Shown here in pieces: positions 4,155 through 5,244 of a stretch of 5,244 nucleotides of DNA. The notes under the pieces were generated by a model. It was not told the DNA's origin. It was given only the letters and a program-made list of their open reading frames with translations, and searched no databases. This stretch comes from Nitrospira sp. (GTDB lineage Bacteria > Nitrospirota > JACRHL01): NCBI GenBank assembly GCA_026994095.1, contig JALWRU010000264.1, positions 1 to 5,244 of the forward strand. Direction: 5' to 3'. Every line of letters begins with the position of its first letter. The first letter of the stretch is position 1. Made by a program: the position numbers and the translations under genes.

Positions 4155-4859
4155 TTAGCGGCACCAACTGGCGGGAACCGCTTCCGTAGGCCCTACCGCC
4201 AGTCCTGCGTCAATCAGGGCCTGACTCAGGTCGGCCCCCTCGCGGGTGATGCGAGCAGTCATGCCGTAGCCGTCCCGTGCCGCCTCTACCCTGCGGATCT
4301 GCACCGCACGGTCGCCAACCCAGTCGGTCACAAATGCCCGTGCCTTATTGGCGGCCTGCTCCTCGCAGCCGTCCGTGGGGACCGCACGCGGCAGGTGCAA
4401 TCCGCCCAGCCGCACCACCGCCCGCTGGGTCAATCCCGGCCACACCGCCACATCCACAACCACCACCCCACCCGCCAGCACTTGCTGTACCGCAGCGGCA
4501 TAGGGGCCGTAACCTCCGGTGGTGACAATCAAGCTGCCCCTCTCCGATGCTACTGCCGATGCAGTCGCATCCACGGGTAATGGCCCTGCAATGGCTGCGG
4601 CGGCGCGGGTCGCCTGTAACTTTTTCAAGGCCCGCTGAGCGCCGGTCCTGTTGGCAAATTTTTTGCCTTTGAGTGCGCCTTCGTGGCAGTGGTACCAACC
4701 GGTCTGCCGGTTGCGGTGGCATCCCCGGTCATCCAATGGCCCTTTGTGGGCCTCGGCCAGTGGCAACCATACCAGCATGAACAAGACCACGCCAATGATG
4801 GTAATACCGGCAATACCGGTGCTACTGTGGCCTGCTCTGGTGGATAGCTTCCGCGTCAT
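4155..4859 (-). CDS. Secreted YHYH/Cys-His motif protein with a degenerate staphylococcal-nuclease-like domain
   Basis: The product has 234 residues. A signal peptide is visible: basic N-terminus, hydrophobic core GIAGITIIGVVLFMLVWLPL (15-34) and probable cleavage after AEA (35-37). A metal-binding-looking motif follows, with Cys47, His48, His57, Cys58 and His59 in DDRGCHRNRQTGWYHCHEG (43-61), as in YHYH-type proteins, then an Ala-rich linker. Residues 127-233 follow the staphylococcal-nuclease fold: VVVVDVAVWPG, VVRLGGLHLPR, GCEEQAANKARAFVTDWV, DGYGMTARI, ADLSQALIDAGLAVG and a terminal WC. In active members the strand turn reads like D-T-P-E and the later motif like D-(K/R)-Y-G-R. Here these are H-L-P-R (155-158) and G-Y-G-M (197-200), so the acidic residues and the second Arg are missing; Arg150 remains. 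Nuclease activity is therefore doubtful. It probably acts in the periplasm or outside the cell. The ATG is preceded by GGAG (4869-4866) with six bases of spacing. Confidence 0.8.
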   Translation of the reverse strand: MTRKLSTRAGHSSTGIAGITIIGVVLFMLVWLPLAEAHKGPLDDRGCHRNRQTGWYHCHEGALKGKKFANRTGAQRALKKLQATRAAAAIAGPLPVDATASAVASERGSLIVTTGGYGPYAAAVQQVLAGGVVVVDVAVWPGLTQRAVVRLGGLHLPRAVPTDGCEEQAANKARAFVTDWVGDRAVQIRRVEAARDGYGMTARITREGADLSQALIDAGLAVGPTEAVPASWCR

Positions 4860-4866
4860 GCATGAC
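4855..4866 (-). repeat. 12-base palindrome over the YHYH start codon
   Basis: GTCATGCATGAC is a perfect palindrome covering the start codon and the spacer after the GGAG. It also creates a second, out-of-frame ATG four bases upstream (4863-4861). In RNA a 4-bp hairpin could hide the start codon. Confidence 0.5.
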
Positions 4867-4897
4867 TCCGTAACTCAGGGGGGGAAGATGAGCACGG

Positions 4898-4926
4898 ATT
4901 GTAGGCCATCTGACGACGTGGGCCAA
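4898..4926 (-). promoter_or_regulatory. Sigma-70-type promoter for the YHYH gene
   Basis: On the minus strand the -35 TTGGCC (4926-4921, four of six consensus bases) is separated by exactly 17 bases from the -10 TACAAT (4903-4898, five of six). Transcription would begin near 4891, giving a leader of about 32 bases with GGAG near its end. The -35 box overlaps one arm of the inverted repeat at 4917-4955. Confidence 0.5.
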
Positions 4927-4955
4927 TCGTCTCCAGTGAAGAAGACCGGCCCACG
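4917..4955. repeat. 8-base inverted repeat overlapping the YHYH -35 box
   Basis: CGTGGGCC (4917-4924) and GGCCCACG (4948-4955) are perfect complements. An inner GTCT/AGAC pair (4929-4932, 4943-4946) could extend the stem. With no T-run it is not a clear terminator. Its overlap with the -35 suggests an operator, or a second stem in the 3' tail of the upstream minus-strand gene. Confidence 0.5.
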
Positions 4956-4962
4956 CCGCCAG

Positions 4963-5020
4963 CACACACCTGTCCGCCACGCTATTTGGGGGGAAAACCC
5001 GCGTCGGACAGAGATGTGTG
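4963..5020 (-). terminator. Long imperfect hairpin just after the stop of the upstream minus-strand gene
   Basis: CACACA (4963-4968) pairs with TGTGTG (5015-5020), CTGTCCG (4970-4976) with CGGACAG (5005-5011) and ACGC (4979-4982) with GCGT (5001-5004), giving 17 base pairs broken by small internal loops. It starts three bases after the TAA at 5026-5024. No U-tract follows on the minus strand, so it may instead stabilise the 3' end or mark a Rho-dependent end. Confidence 0.4.
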
Positions 5021-5023
5021 GCC

Positions 5024-5244
5024 TTAGCTGGTGCGGGTCACCACCACCCGCATGGCCGGGTTGTCGAAGCGGTGCAGACTGTTCAAGGCCGAGGTGGCCA
5101 GACCGTCCTGACTGGTCACCACCCCGCCGTGCAGGGAGACTGCACTGGTATTGCTGTCGCGCACGGCATTGAAGCCCTCCCCACCGGCTGCCGGTCCCGG
5201 CATGGTAGCGGCGGTTTCGGTGTTGGCCTCGGTACCCGCGTCGT
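5024..5244 (-). CDS. C-terminal fragment of an unidentified protein, 5' end outside the window
   Basis: On the minus strand one frame is open from the window edge to the TAA at 5026-5024, encoding 72 residues. The first part is Ala, Thr and Gly rich and looks like a linker (TETAATMPGPAAGGEG). The last half is ordered: SAVSLHGGVVTSQDG, LATSALNSLHRFDNPAMR and a final strand VVVTRTS. The end is followed directly by a hairpin, as expected for a true gene end, and codons favour G or C in the third position as in the neighbouring genes. I do not recognise the family, and no signal peptide, membrane segment or catalytic motif is visible in this part. The gene points in the same direction as the YHYH gene 164 bases downstream, but that gene appears to have its own promoter. 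Confidence 0.55.
   Translation of the reverse strand, partial: DAGTEANTETAATMPGPAAGGEGFNAVRDSNTSAVSLHGGVVTSQDGLATSALNSLHRFDNPAMRVVVTRTS

Noticed and set aside
4651..5172. 173-residue plus-strand frame over the YHYH gene start and the following intergenic region
   Set aside because: It is Pro/Arg/Trp/Ser rich, crosses a promoter and two hairpins, and opposes two better-supported genes.

Overview
The window looks like chromosomal DNA of a free-living Gram-negative bacterium, most likely a member of the Pseudomonadota. The evidence is GC-rich third codon positions, a C-terminal piece resembling a UbiH-type flavin hydroxylase, a predicted lipoprotein, a PilZ-type c-di-GMP receptor and a stand-alone CZB (chemoreceptor zinc-binding) protein. 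Two of the six genes whose starts are visible appear to begin with GTG. I cannot name the genus. A magnetococcus-like or other deep-branching proteobacterium would fit, but that is only an impression.

Layout: (1) 1-219, the end of a FAD-dependent monooxygenase-like gene on +. (2) 220-377, an intergenic stretch ending in a hairpin with a T-run, placed just before the ribosome binding site of the next gene. (3) 378-704 +, a small lipoprotein with a PEGA-like beta domain. (4) 736-1749 -, an alpha/beta hydrolase of the DUF900 type with a visible GHSTG nucleophile elbow. (5) 1750-1949, a divergent intergenic region. (6) 1950-2312 +, a 120-residue CZB-only zinc protein. (7) 2333-2420, two facing intrinsic terminators that share an inverted sequence. 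(8) 2444-2788 -, a PilZ-only protein. (9) 2789-3259, 471 bases with no convincing gene but rich in inverted repeats, including a possible three-way-junction RNA in the pilZ leader and a 16-base perfect palindrome. (10) 3260-4138 +, a DUF3553-containing protein with a conserved-looking but unassigned C-terminal region. (11) 4155-4859 -, a secreted YHYH/Cys-His motif protein fused to a staphylococcal-nuclease-like domain that seems to have lost its catalytic residues. (12) 4860-5023, a promoter and two strong hairpins. (13) 5024 to the window end on -, the 3' end of an unidentified gene.

Nearly every gene is a single transcription unit, facing toward or away from its neighbour, so no operon can be claimed within the window. 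The functional theme that can be supported is signalling and envelope: CZB proteins bind zinc and occur in chemoreceptors and in the zinc-controlled diguanylate cyclase DgcZ, PilZ proteins read c-di-GMP, and two neighbours carry export signals. A regulatory link between the CZB and PilZ genes is an inference from adjacency only. No mobile element, CRISPR array, tRNA or rRNA was recognised.
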